Below are positions 27,648-37,658 of a stretch of 64,000 bases of DNA, piece by piece. Under the pieces are notes generated by a model. It saw only the letters and a program-made list of their open reading frames with translations. It had not been told where the DNA came from and did not search any database. The stretch lies in contig NZ_JAIOUB010000004.1 in NCBI RefSeq assembly GCF_019931215.1, forward strand, positions 186,001 to 250,000, in the 5' to 3' direction. The position numbers were made by a program, and so were the translations under genes. Within the stretch, counting starts at the first letter, position 1, and the number at the start of each line of letters is the position of its first letter. This DNA comes from Alcanivorax limicola (GTDB lineage: Bacteria > Pseudomonadota > Gammaproteobacteria > Pseudomonadales > Alcanivoracaceae).

Positions 27648-28005
27648 GATGATCCCTCGATGTTGGTCGGGCGTCTGTGTTCAAGCCATTCAGCTGTTCG
27701 AACTGTTCAGACAGACGCCGCTTGCTCAGCTCCCGGGCGCCCCCATTGGCTCGCAGCCGCTCATTGCAGCGTTTTCGCCACGCCACTCGCCAAAATGAGC
27801 ATCCCGGATGAAGATTGTTTTACGGGCGCCATTGTTATCATATAACATTTGTCAGAAGCAAGTAATGAAAGCAAGCCGGGCGGGCTTGCGGAGCGATTCG
27901 ACTGTGCCTGTTTGCCTTGCGGCAGTCATAGCGAGTTCCTACCATTTCCCATGTGTGGGACAATCCTTCTCCTTTTTCGTCAACAGCGGACTGACCAGCA
28001 TCCTC
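27648..28005. other. bidirectional zinc-regulated promoter region
   Basis: No gene is seen. The region lies between the His-rich barrel gene and thrS and carries a Zur box near its middle. The thrS side leaves a leader of about 160 bases between box and start codon. An in-frame ATG at 27865 could extend ThrRS, but the added residues do not resemble the family. Confidence 0.55.
27833..27847. promoter_or_regulatory. Zur operator between the zinc-import and thrS-hisI-cysS operons
   Basis: TGTTAT-CAT-ATAACA is a perfect palindrome with 6-bp arms and fits the Zur consensus GTTATANTATAAC closely, including flanking ATT and TTT. Its place between importer genes on one side and three zinc-enzyme genes on the other strongly suggests zinc control of both directions. 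The match was made by eye. Confidence 0.82.
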
Positions 28006-29922
28006 ATGAGCATCTCGTATCGCTTGCCCGATGGGGCAGACATGATCTTCGACGCACCGGCCTCCGGCCTGGATATCGCCGCGCGCATCAGCAAAAAGCT
28101 GGCCAAGCAGGCGCTTGCCATCAAGGTGGACGGCAAACTCACCGATATCTATCTGACGATACCGGGGGGCACGACCGTCGAGATCATCACCCGGGAGCAT
28201 GAAGATGGCCTGGAGCTGATCCGTCACGACGCCGCGCACATCATGGCCGAGGCGGTGCAGGAGCTGTTTCCCGGCACCCAGGTGACCATCGGGCCGACCA
28301 TCGAGAATGGCTTCTACTACGACTTCCACCGCGAGCAGCCCTTCACGCCGGAGGATCTCAAGGCCATCGAGAAGCGCATGCAGGAGATCGTGCGGCGCAA
28401 TGAAGATATCCGCCGGGAAGTCTGGGACCGGGACGAGGCCATCCGCTTCTTCCTGGAGCAGGGCGAGACGTTCAAGGCCGAAATCATCGGTGATCTGCCG
28501 GCGGGCGAAGAAGTGAGCCTGTATCGCCAGGGCAACTTCATTGACCTGTGCCGGGGCCCGCACCTGCCCGCCACCAGCAAGCTGGGCGACGGCTTCAAAT
28601 TGACCAAGGTCGCCGGGGCCTACTGGCGCGGCGACAGCAACAACCCCCAGCTGCAGCGCATCTACGGTACTGCCTGGCGTGACAAGAACGAGCTCGCCGC
28701 CTACCTCAAGCAGATCGAGGAAGCCGAGAAACGCGACCACCGCAAGCTGGGACGCGAGATGGGGCTGTTCCATCAACAGGAAGAAGCCGTGGGCAGCATG
28801 TTCTGGCACCCGCGCGGCTGGCGCCTGCGGCGCACCCTGGAGAACTACATTCGCGGCAAGATGGAGCGCAATGGGTACCAGGAAGTCAGCACACCGCAGA
28901 TGATGGACCGCAAACTCTGGGAGGCCTCCGGTCACTGGGACAAGTACGGCGACGACATGTTTACCGTCTGCACCCACGATCACCGGGACATGGCCATCAA
29001 GCCGATGAACTGCCCGGGGCACGTGCAGATCTTCAACCAGGGCCTGAAGAGCTACCGGGACCTGCCGATCCGGCTGGGCGAATTCACCACCCTGTTCCGC
29101 AATGAGGCGCACGGCGCCCTGCATGGTCTGATGCGGGCCCGAACCTTTGGCCAGGATGATGCGCACATCTTCTGTACCGAAGACCAGATCAATGAAGAGA
29201 CCGCCAACTTCATCACCATGCTGCGGGAAGTCTATGCTGATTTCGGCTTCCACGATGTGCAGGTGAAATTCTCCGACCGGCCCGAGAATCGCGCCGGTTC
29301 GAATGAAACCTGGGACAAGGCGGAAGGCGCATTGAAAGCCGCCGTGGAAAGTGTCGGCCTGGAATACACCCTGAACCCTGGTGAAGGTGCTTTCTATGGC
29401 CCGAAACTGGAGTTTGCGTTGCGCGACGCCATTGGCCGCGACTGGCAATGCGGCACGCTACAGGTGGATTTCGTTCTGCCTGAACGCCTGGATGCCGAGT
29501 ACGTGGCAGAAGACAGCTCACGCCGCCGCCCGGTCATGCTGCACCGCGCCGTGCTGGGGTCGCTCGAGCGTTTCCTGGGTATCGTGATCGAATCCACCGC
29601 CGGGCATCTGCCGCTGTGGCTGACCCCGCTGCCGGTGGCGATCTGCACCATTACCAATGCCGTGGATGGCTACGCACAGGAAGTCGACGCTGCACTCAAG
29701 GCTGCCGGCGTAGAAACCACACTGGACCTGCGCAACGAAAAGATCGGCTACAAGGTACGCGAGCACTCCAGCAGCAAGGTGCCGGTGATCTTCGTGCTCG
29801 GCGAGCAGGAGGCCAGCGAGCGCAAGGTGGCCATTCGTCGCCTGGGCAGCCGCGACACCGAAGTGATCGGTCTCGACGAGGCAGTCGCGCAGCTTGCCGC
29901 CGCGACACGTCTGCCGGTCTGA
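28006..29922 (+). CDS. thrS2: threonyl-tRNA synthetase, probable zinc-starvation copy
   Basis: The 638-residue enzyme attaches threonine to tRNA-Thr. Domains in order: TGS (1-62), editing domain with His74 and His78, class II catalytic core, and anticodon-binding domain (from about 540). The catalytic zinc ligands are present: Cys336 in MNCPGH, His387 in QDDAH and His513 in LHRAVLGS. The ATG at 28006 gives the family-like start [10 protein letters not shown], although its ribosome site is weak. thrS normally precedes infC-rpmI-rplT; here it is next to a Zur box and hisI, so it is probably a second copy expressed under zinc limitation. The main copy would be elsewhere in the genome. Confidence 0.93.
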   Translation: MSISYRLPDGADMIFDAPASGLDIAARISKKLAKQALAIKVDGKLTDIYLTIPGGTTVEIITREHEDGLELIRHDAAHIMAEAVQELFPGTQVTIGPTIENGFYYDFHREQPFTPEDLKAIEKRMQEIVRRNEDIRREVWDRDEAIRFFLEQGETFKAEIIGDLPAGEEVSLYRQGNFIDLCRGPHLPATSKLGDGFKLTKVAGAYWRGDSNNPQLQRIYGTAWRDKNELAAYLKQIEEAEKRDHRKLGREMGLFHQQEEAVGSMFWHPRGWRLRRTLENYIRGKMERNGYQEVSTPQMMDRKLWEASGHWDKYGDDMFTVCTHDHRDMAIKPMNCPGHVQIFNQGLKSYRDLPIRLGEFTTLFRNEAHGALHGLMRARTFGQDDAHIFCTEDQINEETANFITMLREVYADFGFHDVQVKFSDRPENRAGSNETWDKAEGALKAAVESVGLEYTLNPGEGAFYGPKLEFALRDAIGRDWQCGTLQVDFVLPERLDAEYVAEDSSRRRPVMLHRAVLGSLERFLGIVIESTAGHLPLWLTPLPVAICTITNAVDGYAQEVDAALKAAGVETTLDLRNEKIGYKVREHSSSKVPVIFVLGEQEASERKVAIRRLGSRDTEVIGLDEAVAQLAAATRLPV

Positions 29923-29972
29923 GCCCGACGCTGCGCGTAACAGGCCGCATGCAATGAACAGGACAGCACGCC

Positions 29973-30425
29973 ATGACAGACACGTATTTCAAGGACAATG
30001 AGCAGCAGAGCGCCGGCTTTACACTGCCGCTGGCCGAAGCCCTCGACCATCTGTGCTGGAACAGCGATGGCCTCGTGCCGGCCATCGCCCAGCAGCACGA
30101 TACCGGTGAAATACTGATGATGGCATGGATGAACCGCGAAGCCATTGAAGAGACCCTGCGCACTGGCCGGGTCTGTTACTGGTCGCGTTCGCGCAAACAG
30201 CTGTGGCGCAAAGGTGAGTCCTCGGGCCAGACACAAGCACTGGTGACGTTGCGCCTCGACTGCGACGGTGACACCGTGTTACTCAAGGTGGACCAGACCG
30301 GACCGGCCTGCCACACGGGGCGGCGTGACTGTTTCTTCTGGCGCGCGGACGCCGATACACTGGTGCTGGACAAGGCGCCGCTGATCGATCCCGCAGCACT
30401 GTATCCGGACAAAACACCCGGCTGA
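29973..30425 (+). CDS. hisI2: phosphoribosyl-AMP cyclohydrolase
   Basis: HisI opens the purine ring of phosphoribosyl-AMP in histidine synthesis and uses zinc and magnesium. The 150-residue product has YWSRSRKQLWRKGESSG, the metal motif DCDGD (Asp96, Cys97, Asp98, Asp100) and ACHTGRRDC (Cys113, Cys120). All three zinc Cys are kept. It lies 50 bases after thrS, apart from any other his gene, which suggests a paralogue serving during zinc shortage. A tail of about 25 residues extends each end. Confidence 0.92.
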   Translation: MTDTYFKDNEQQSAGFTLPLAEALDHLCWNSDGLVPAIAQQHDTGEILMMAWMNREAIEETLRTGRVCYWSRSRKQLWRKGESSGQTQALVTLRLDCDGDTVLLKVDQTGPACHTGRRDCFFWRADADTLVLDKAPLIDPAALYPDKTPG

Positions 30426-30451
30426 GCGCAGCCCGACTGAGCGCAGCCCGA
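30422..30451 (+). repeat. 15-bp tandem duplication at the hisI stop codon
   Basis: CTGAGCGCAGCCCGA occurs twice head to tail. The first copy contains the hisI TGA. It looks like a recent slip duplication in the hisI-cysS gap. Confidence 0.85.
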
Positions 30452-30477
30452 CGGACCGAATCAAAGTTGACTGACGT

Positions 30478-31887
30478 ATGACACTGACACTGCACAACAC
30501 ACTGACCGGCCACAAAGCGCCTTTTGTGCCCCTGGACCCGACATGCATCACGCTCTATGTGTGCGGCCCGACGGTCTACAACTATGTGCACATCGGCAAT
30601 GCCCGGCCGGTGGTGGCGTTTGATGTGCTGTTCCGTTTGCTGCAGCGGCTGTATCCGAAAGTCATTTACGCCCGCAACATTACCGATATCGACGACAAGA
30701 TCATGAAGGCCGCCGCAGACGCTGGCGAACCGATCAGCGCCATCACTGACCGGTTCAGCGCCGCGTTCGAGGAGGACATGCGGGCACTGCACGCACTGCC
30801 CCCGACAATCGTCCCGCACGCTACCGACCACGTCGACGACATGATCGCCATGATCGAAACACTGATTGGCAAGGGGCACGCTTACGCGGCGGAAGGCCAT
30901 GTGCTGTTCGCTGTCGAAAGCATGCCCGACTACGGCAAATTGTCGGGGCGCTCGCTGGAAGACATGCTTGCGGGGGCCCGTGTCGAAGTGGCGCCCTACA
31001 AGCGCTACGCCGGCGACTTCGTGCTCTGGAAGCCCAGCAGTGACGACCAGCCTGGCTGGGAGTCACCCTGGGGCCGCGGCCGGCCGGGCTGGCACATTGA
31101 ATGTTCGGCAATGATCGGCCGCCATCTGGGCCCCGTGATCGACATCCATGGCGGCGGCCAGGATCTGATTTTCCCGCACCATGAAAACGAAATTGCCCAG
31201 GGCTGCTGCGCCCACGGCACTGAATATGTGCGTTACTGGCTGCACAACGGCTACATCAATATTGATGGCGAGAAGATGTCCAAATCCCTGGGCAACTTCC
31301 GCCTGGTGCGTGAGCTGCTGAAGCGCTATCCCGGCGAGGTATTGCGCTTTGCACTGCTCTCAGCCCAGTACCGCTCACCGCTCAACTTCAGTGAGGAACT
31401 GCTGGAGCAGGCAGCTTCGACACTGGACAGCCTCTACTACGCACTACTGGGCCGGGACGCCGCGATCATTCCGGAGCCGGGTTATCAACTGCCCGATGGC
31501 CATCCACTGATCCAGGCGCTGTGTGACGACCTGAATACGCCGGAAGCCATCAGCGTTCTGCACCGGATTGCGGGCGCGCTCAATCGTGCCGCGCCTGAAG
31601 AGAAGCCGCACCTGAAGGCCGAGCTGCTGGCGGCAGGTGCCATGCTGGGCCTGCTTGAGGCGGAGCCATCCGCCTGGTTCCAGCGCGCCAAACCAGGTGG
31701 GAATGCGGGAGAGAATGCAGGAGAGGACGCGCTCAGCGCTGACGCCATCGACGCCCTGATTGCGGCACGTCGCGACGCCAAAAAGGCCCGGGATTTTGCT
31801 CGCGCTGACGCCATCCGGGCAGAACTGGATGCGGCCGGTATCGCCCTGGAAGACACCCGCGAGGGTACCCGCTGGTCGCGCAAGTGA
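30478..31887 (+). CDS. cysS2: cysteinyl-tRNA synthetase, probable zinc-starvation copy
   Basis: The 469-residue enzyme attaches cysteine to tRNA-Cys, with zinc reading the thiol. HIGN is at 38-41 and KMSKS at 267-271. Zinc ligands Cys29, Cys210, His235 and Glu239 are all present, one residue offset from E. coli. The C-terminal anticodon domain holds a Gly/Asn/Glu-rich insert ([11 protein letters not shown]) coded by short direct repeats. It follows thrS and hisI in the same direction, 52 bases after hisI, so the three make one putative Zur-controlled operon. Confidence 0.93.
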   Translation: MTLTLHNTLTGHKAPFVPLDPTCITLYVCGPTVYNYVHIGNARPVVAFDVLFRLLQRLYPKVIYARNITDIDDKIMKAAADAGEPISAITDRFSAAFEEDMRALHALPPTIVPHATDHVDDMIAMIETLIGKGHAYAAEGHVLFAVESMPDYGKLSGRSLEDMLAGARVEVAPYKRYAGDFVLWKPSSDDQPGWESPWGRGRPGWHIECSAMIGRHLGPVIDIHGGGQDLIFPHHENEIAQGCCAHGTEYVRYWLHNGYINIDGEKMSKSLGNFRLVRELLKRYPGEVLRFALLSAQYRSPLNFSEELLEQAASTLDSLYYALLGRDAAIIPEPGYQLPDGHPLIQALCDDLNTPEAISVLHRIAGALNRAAPEEKPHLKAELLAAGAMLGLLEAEPSAWFQRAKPGGNAGENAGEDALSADAIDALIAARRDAKKARDFARADAIRAELDAAGIALEDTREGTRWSRK

Positions 31888-31909
31888 TCTCGCCGCCGAG
31901 AGCGTTGCC

Positions 31910-32206
31910 ATGATAAAACGCCTGCTGCTATGGCTGATCAAGGGCTATCAGTTCCTGCTCAGCCCCTGGATCGGCAATCAGTGTCGCTTCTATCCGACCT
32001 GTTCCGAGTATGCCAAACAGGCCATCACGCATCATGGCAGTTGCAAAGGCAGTTATCTGGCCGCAAAACGCCTGTGCAAGTGCCACCCCTGGCACCCGGG
32101 CGGCTTCGATCCTGTACCGGGCACATCACTGCCCTCCGACGACGATACCGTCGCTGAGCACACCTCTGAACACACCGCTGAAAAGAGCCGCGTGAGTGAA
32201 GACTGA
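31910..32206 (+). CDS. yidD: YidD membrane protein insertion efficiency factor
   Basis: A 98-residue YidD-family protein: an amphipathic N-terminal helix (IKRLLLWLIKGYQFLLSPWIG), the Cys motif CRFYPTCSEYA, and CKCHPWHPGGFDPVP. YidD normally sits between rnpA and yidC; here it follows cysS, so it may be a second copy. The Cys/His content (six Cys, several His) hints at metal binding, which would fit the zinc neighbourhood but is not established. The tail after VPG is Ser/Asp/Thr/Glu-rich. Confidence 0.9.
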   Translation: MIKRLLLWLIKGYQFLLSPWIGNQCRFYPTCSEYAKQAITHHGSCKGSYLAAKRLCKCHPWHPGGFDPVPGTSLPSDDDTVAEHTSEHTAEKSRVSED

Positions 32207-32235
32207 CACTGCTTCGCCCGCTCGGCAAAGTCCGC

Positions 32236-32241
32236 TACAAT
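32236..32241 (+). promoter_or_regulatory. possible -10 element upstream of the small barrel gene
   Basis: TACAAT resembles a sigma-70 -10 box, with only a weak -35 (TTCGCC) 17 bases before it. It would give the small outer-membrane protein its own promoter inside the putative zinc operon. Confidence 0.3.
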
Positions 32242-32272
32242 GCGATGCATGCTGTCTCGACACAGCAACATT

Positions 32273-32307
32273 CAGCTCAGTAAGCAAACCCAGCTCAGTA
32301 AGCAAAC
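32273..32307 (+). repeat. 17-bp direct repeat in the 5' leader of the small barrel gene
   Basis: CAGCTCAGTAAGCAAAC is present twice with one base between copies, ending three bases before GGAG of the ribosome site region. It lies within the transcribed leader and may be a slip duplication. Confidence 0.85.
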
Positions 32308-32316
32308 GGAGTCATC

Positions 32317-32859
32317 ATGAAAATTGTCCTGCGTGCCGCACTGGCGCTTTCCCTGCTGGCCCTGGCGAGCCCCTCACTGGCTCAGGGGGCAGGCTTTGTT
32401 TCTCTCGGCTATGCCTTCGGCAGCCTGGAGCCCCGCGGTGCGAGCAATGATGCCAGCGTCGAAGCGCTGCAATTTTCGTTTGGCGGCTGGATCAACCCGC
32501 AGCAGACGCTGGGTGCCGAGGGCCGCATCGCACTGGGCGTCGGCAGCGACCGCATTACCTTCGAAGACAGCACCCGCCGCAAGGTCGAGCTGAACCGCTA
32601 CTACGGCGCCTACCTGCGTGCGCAGTTCCCGAATACCGTCCCGGTGCGTCCCTACGGCCTGTTCGGCGCCACCCGCGCCGAAACCACAGAGCGTCATCTC
32701 AGCAGCCGCAGCCGCTCCTATCAGGATGTCTCGATGGGCCTTGGCGTTGATGTGGACCTGGATCGCAATATTTATCTGACGCTGGAATACCTGCGCGCGG
32801 TAGACCGCAGCAGCAGCCAGCTGAGCAATGTCACGATCGGCGTTGGTGGCCGATTCTGA
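32317..32859 (+). CDS. small outer-membrane beta-barrel protein
   Basis: The 180-residue product has a signal peptide (ALALSLLALASPSLAQ) and about eight amphipathic strands typical of OmpA-like or opacity-type small barrels (GFVSLGYAFGSLEP, RYYGAYLRAQFP, YQDVSMGLGVDVDL), ending in GVGGRF with terminal Phe. No His cluster is seen. It lies within the gene row after cysS and yidD. Function unknown. Confidence 0.82.
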   Translation: MKIVLRAALALSLLALASPSLAQGAGFVSLGYAFGSLEPRGASNDASVEALQFSFGGWINPQQTLGAEGRIALGVGSDRITFEDSTRRKVELNRYYGAYLRAQFPNTVPVRPYGLFGATRAETTERHLSSRSRSYQDVSMGLGVDVDLDRNIYLTLEYLRAVDRSSSQLSNVTIGVGGRF

Positions 32860-32873
32860 GCACTGAGCAGCCT

Positions 32874-33302
32874 GTGACGGAAACGGTGACGAAGCGCGAC
32901 GACTATCCCTATAGCCACCCTCTGCGCGTGCGCTACTCTGAAATTGATGCGCAGGGGGTGGTCTTCAATGCTCACTACCTGACCTATTTCGATGTCGCGC
33001 TGAACGAATACCTGCGCGAGCTGGAGTTCGACTATCACGCCATGGTGGCCGAGCAACAGATGGACTTCCATCTGATCAAGTCATCCGTGGAATATCTGGG
33101 GCCGATCCGGTTCGATGAGGTCATTGATATTGCCGTGCGCCCGGGACGTATCGGGCGCACCAGCCTGACCTGGGAACTGGCGGTGTTTCGCGAGGGTGAG
33201 GATGAATGCCTCAGCCGGGGCGAGATCATCTGGGTGTGCGCCAAGATTGGCACACACCGCTCTCACCCCCTGCCGGACAATCTGCTGAAGCGCTTGCGTT
33301 AA
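32874..33302 (+). CDS. hotdog-fold acyl-CoA thioesterase (4HBT family)
   Basis: A 142-residue single hotdog domain. The active-site region VRYSEIDAQGVVFNAHYLTYFD is the YbgC/4-hydroxybenzoyl-CoA thioesterase motif with catalytic Asp. The start is GTG, with a weak GAGCAG upstream. It lies 14 bases after the barrel gene. The substrate is unknown; a second, related thioesterase is encoded at 53.7 kb. Confidence 0.87.
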   Translation: MTETVTKRDDYPYSHPLRVRYSEIDAQGVVFNAHYLTYFDVALNEYLRELEFDYHAMVAEQQMDFHLIKSSVEYLGPIRFDEVIDIAVRPGRIGRTSLTWELAVFREGEDECLSRGEIIWVCAKIGTHRSHPLPDNLLKRLR

Positions 33303-33342
33303 CAATCCTGCGCAAGGCTACGGGACGCGTTGCGCGGCGCCG

Positions 33343-34299
33343 TCAGGGAATCGGCAGATAGCCCCCCTCAACGTTCTTGGTGACAATCGCCACGGCGTTG
33401 TGAGCGTGCAAGCTCTCAAGATGATTCACCCGCAACCAGAAGTCCTTGTACTCCGTCTCAGCATCCAGCACTTCCTGCAAACGCCGTGCTGCATCTTCAC
33501 AGAACATCAGGTTCTGGCCATTAAGGCGTGCAAATTCCTGTTCGTCTTCCCGCTTCACCGCTGTCTGCACTGGTGTTTTCAGCGCGCCTTCGATCAGGTC
33601 GATCATCGCGGTGATGGGAAACGCGCGATCCTCGGCATGATCCAGCAACACGCGCACCTGTGCGACAGAGCGCTGGCTGTGCGGCGTTGCCACGATGCCC
33701 TGCTCCGTGCCCAGCCACTCCGCAGCCTGCTCGGCATTGATCGTACCGACATCGCCAAACTGCTCCCGGAACGCATCCTGAATCAGTTGCCGCGCCAGTG
33801 CCGCGGAGCAGGGGCAGGTGGATGAGTAAGGCACTTCTACCGACAACTCGATGCTGAGATTGTTGTCGCACAGGGTTCCGGTCAGTGTCACCGGATAGCT
33901 TTTCCAGCCTGCATAGTTACTCTTCAGGGAACGACGGCGCACCGAATATTCGAAATCCAGCTTCACAAAAGCGCGCGAACTCAGCCCTTCGTGGGAGGAC
34001 AGGAAGTTGCGCAGCAGCGCCTCGATGGATATCGCGCTGACGCCATGATCGCCGAAGGTCTCCTCCAGCATCAGATACAGGCGAGACATGTGAATGCCAC
34101 GGGCACTGGTGTCTTCCAGATTGACATACGCCTGAATGGACGTGCTCACAGGCCGCTCACCATGGACGCTGTCGCTGACTCGCGCCGGCAAATGGATCTC
34201 GCTCATGCCGACCCAGTCGAGTTTCGAATGGATCTTGCGGGTTGCCGTACTGGCTACGTCCGGCATGGTGTGCACTGCTGCACCGTTTTCGCGTTTCAT
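33343..34299 (-). CDS. folE2: GTP cyclohydrolase IB (FolE2)
   Basis: FolE2 turns GTP into dihydroneopterin triphosphate, the first step of folate and queuosine pterins, and replaces zinc-dependent FolE. The 318-residue product has [17 protein letters not shown] with the metal Cys, a SRLYLMLEE helix region, and the C-terminal [15 protein letters not shown]. Length is usual for the family. ATG has GGAG upstream. In many bacteria folE2 is under Zur; no clear Zur box was found before this copy. It converges on the thrS-to-thioesterase row with a 40-base gap. Confidence 0.93.
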   Translation of the reverse strand: MKRENGAAVHTMPDVASTATRKIHSKLDWVGMSEIHLPARVSDSVHGERPVSTSIQAYVNLEDTSARGIHMSRLYLMLEETFGDHGVSAISIEALLRNFLSSHEGLSSRAFVKLDFEYSVRRRSLKSNYAGWKSYPVTLTGTLCDNNLSIELSVEVPYSSTCPCSAALARQLIQDAFREQFGDVGTINAEQAAEWLGTEQGIVATPHSQRSVAQVRVLLDHAEDRAFPITAMIDLIEGALKTPVQTAVKREDEQEFARLNGQNLMFCEDAARRLQEVLDAETEYKDFWLRVNHLESLHAHNAVAIVTKNVEGGYLPIP

Positions 34300-34815
34300 C
34301 TGGATCTCCGTCTGTCACGGGCTAACCCGCAGTCGTGGCGGGCAGTCTTTGCGATATGGGCGCTCAGGGAACACCGTCTCTGGTGTCCGCCACTCTGGCA
34401 ATGCGCTCCGCCCGGACAGCCCATATCTGCCTGGGCCACACCAGGCCAACACTGGCACTGAAAGCCGCGGCTGCACTGGTTACTCGGGGGCCGGCAAGTC
34501 TACCAGAAAAGCGTCGATATATTGACCGACTTTCCTTGGGGGATTACCTGCGCTACGCGCCCCGGAGCTGGCTGCACAGGGAATCGCCGGGCAAAGCACT
34601 ACTGGGGCGAAGAGTCGGGCCGAAGGGCCACGGTTTCAAGCCGCCCTCACATGACCCGCAATGCGCCAACCAGGCCGCCCATGGCGCCATGCCCGAAATA
34701 CGGGCCCCCTGGAGGCAGCGACAGTATTTGGCTATCACCACCATCAGGTCTTTGCATGCCGCCTGTGCCAAGCCCCGATCTGCCAGGGCGTTCATTTGTT
34801 AAGGCCTCTATTGTT

Positions 34816-34844
34816 TTGACATCTAACCTTTATGGCGCTAAGCT
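34816..34844 (+). promoter_or_regulatory. candidate sigma-70 promoter for the ect operon
   Basis: A perfect -35 TTGACA is followed after 17 bases by TAAGCT, a poor -10. It is the best promoter-like site upstream of ectR-ectABC. Ectoine promoters in other bacteria combine a sigma-70 site with an osmotic site; no second site was assigned. Confidence 0.45.
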
Positions 34845-34899
34845 ATGTGCCCGTTTTCATTGAAAAAGATGTTCACGGAGGCGCCAGAAAAGCCTGAAT

Positions 34900-34958
34900 C
34901 ACCAGGCCGTTTAATGTTTTTTACACTGCTTTCACGGCGCACGCGGCAAGGCCTGGTG
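34900..34958. repeat. 9-bp inverted repeat upstream of ectR
   Basis: CACCAGGCC (34900-34908) and its reverse complement GGCCTGGTG (34950-34958) are separated by 41 bases, including a T-rich stretch. They may be paired operator half-sites or a long RNA stem in the ectR leader. The left copy also forms a small GCCTG/CAGGC hairpin with T-rich sequence after it. Confidence 0.5.
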
Positions 34959-35038
34959 TACAGTTTTCAAGGTTTCATGACTAAATGACCGGATCGAAGA
35001 TCCACGCTTATTACTTACTGTCGAGAGCATCTGCAAAC

Positions 35039-35614
35039 ATGGCGAGGCATGACGAAGTGTTGATTGCATTACGCAGGATCATTCGCGCGACTGATATGTA
35101 TTCGCGCCGACTGAGCAAGATTGCCGGGCTGACCGCCCCGCAACTCCTGGTCATGCAGGCTATCGCCCGCCAGGGTGAGATGACCATGGGCGATATCGCC
35201 GATGAGGTCTCCCTGAGCCAGGCCACCATCACCACGATCCTCGACCGCCTGGAAAAGCGCGAGCTGATACAGCGGTTGCGGGGCTCTACCGACAAACGGC
35301 GGGTGTACGCCCACCTGACCGAGAGCGGCACCGAACTGCTGGCGCGCGCACCGACGCCCCTGCAGGAGGAGTTCATCTCGCGGTTCGCCAGCCTCAGCGA
35401 CTGGGAGCAATCCCTGATACTGAGCTCACTGCAGCGCGTGGCAGCCATGATGAACGCGGACGACATTGACGCCTCGCCGGTGCTCGATCTGGGTGCCATG
35501 GACAGGGCCCAACCGGCCACAGACATCAATGAACAACGTCAGCGCCAGACGGGCGCACAACCGCCGGCCAAAACCCCGGCAAAACACACTTTTTCCGAAG
35601 CGACCAGAAAGTAA
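35039..35614 (+). CDS. ectR: MarR-family regulator of the ectoine operon (EctR-like)
   Basis: The 191-residue product is a MarR winged-helix protein (SLSQATITTILDRLEKRELIQR recognition helix and wing STDKRRVYAHLTESG, residues about 40-110), with a Gln/Ala/Pro-rich tail from about 150. ectA starts five bases after its stop, so it is first in an ectR-ectABC operon. EctR1 in methylotrophs represses ectABC. ATG 35039 is used; an in-frame ATG at 34985 would add 18 residues. Autoregulation of its own operon is likely by position. Confidence 0.87.
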   Translation: MARHDEVLIALRRIIRATDMYSRRLSKIAGLTAPQLLVMQAIARQGEMTMGDIADEVSLSQATITTILDRLEKRELIQRLRGSTDKRRVYAHLTESGTELLARAPTPLQEEFISRFASLSDWEQSLILSSLQRVAAMMNADDIDASPVLDLGAMDRAQPATDINEQRQRQTGAQPPAKTPAKHTFSEATRK

Positions 35615-35619
35615 TCACT

Positions 35620-36165
35620 ATGCTTGCAGACAAGGTAGACCAGAAAGACACACCCGCCGCTGCGCAGCAGGACAACATCACGCTGCGCAAGCCGGAGAGC
35701 CAGGACGGCTCGCGCTTGCACAAACTGATCAGCGAGTGCAAACCGCTGGACGAGAACTCGACCTACTGCAACCTGTTGCAGTGCACCCACTTTGCCGACA
35801 CCTGTGTCGCGGCAGAGATGGACGGTGACCTGGTCGGCTTTATCTCCGGCTATATCCCGCCCAAACAGCAGAATGTGCTGTTTGTCTGGCAGGTCGCCGT
35901 GCACGAAAAGGCGCGCGGCAAGGGCCTCGCCAAACGCATGCTGGCAGAGATACTGCAACGTGACGAATGCGAAAGCGTGCAGTTTATCGAAACCACCATC
36001 ACCCCGGACAACGAAGCGTCCTGGGGTATGTTCCGCAGCTTCGCCTATGCGCGTCGCATGCCCACCGAAGAATTCATTTTCTTCGACAGCCGCCTGCACT
36101 TTGCCGGCGAGCACAACGATGAGCACCTGCTGCGCATCGGCCCGTTCAATCGTGATGACGCCTGA
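35620..36165 (+). CDS. ectA: diaminobutyrate acetyltransferase
   Basis: EctA acetylates L-2,4-diaminobutyrate at the gamma nitrogen, the second step of ectoine synthesis. The 181-residue GNAT protein has the CoA motif VHEKARGKGLAKRM, LRKPESQDGSRLHKLISEC at the start and ETTITPDNEASWGMFRSFA, all typical. It has a polar N-terminal tail of about 20 residues. It lies between ectR and ectB in one operon. Confidence 0.96.
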   Translation: MLADKVDQKDTPAAAQQDNITLRKPESQDGSRLHKLISECKPLDENSTYCNLLQCTHFADTCVAAEMDGDLVGFISGYIPPKQQNVLFVWQVAVHEKARGKGLAKRMLAEILQRDECESVQFIETTITPDNEASWGMFRSFAYARRMPTEEFIFFDSRLHFAGEHNDEHLLRIGPFNRDDA

Positions 36166-37533
<1,368 letters not shown>

Positions 37534-37554
37534 TTCGCTCAGCATGACCTGACA

Positions 37555-37635
37555 CCGGGGCGCTGCGCCCCGGCAGCCATTCGATTCAACCCTGCCTCTC
37601 CCGTAACCGCAGCGTTACACCTCCCGGGAGAGGCA
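37555..37635 (+). other. two strong hairpins between ectB and ectC
   Basis: The first has an 8-bp stem CCGGGGCG/CGCCCCGG with a three-base loop (37555-37573). The second has an 11-bp stem TGCCTCTCCCG/CGGGAGAGGCA (37593-37603 and 37625-37635) enclosing a small GTAAC/GTTAC stem. Neither has a T-run, so they are not clean terminators. They end just before the ectC ribosome site GGGAG and could set the ectC level or protect mRNA ends. Confidence 0.7.
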
Positions 37636-37658
37636 ACCTGATTCAGGGAGCCCGTTCC

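Larger units (their letters stand above)
34300..35038. other. gene-poor region before the ectoine operon
   Basis: About 740 bases with no convincing gene. Short open frames here have no recognisable domains or ribosome sites and their composition is not gene-like. The right third is AT-richer and holds a candidate promoter and a 9-bp inverted repeat. The left two thirds hold nothing I can name, and might be a decayed gene. Confidence 0.5.

Noticed and set aside
27838-29448. 536-codon open frame antisense to thrS
   Set aside because: The sense strand encodes a full ThrRS with all motifs; the antisense frame is a by-product of GC-rich codon use and has no recognisable domain.
31680-31740. Short direct repeats inside cysS
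   Set aside because: They encode a Gly/Asn/Glu-rich linker in the C-terminal domain and keep the frame, so they are ordinary microsatellite-like drift.
34335-34802. 155-codon open frame in the gap before ectR
   Set aside because: No ribosome site, no similarity I recognise, and several overlapping frames are equally open. Treated as non-coding.
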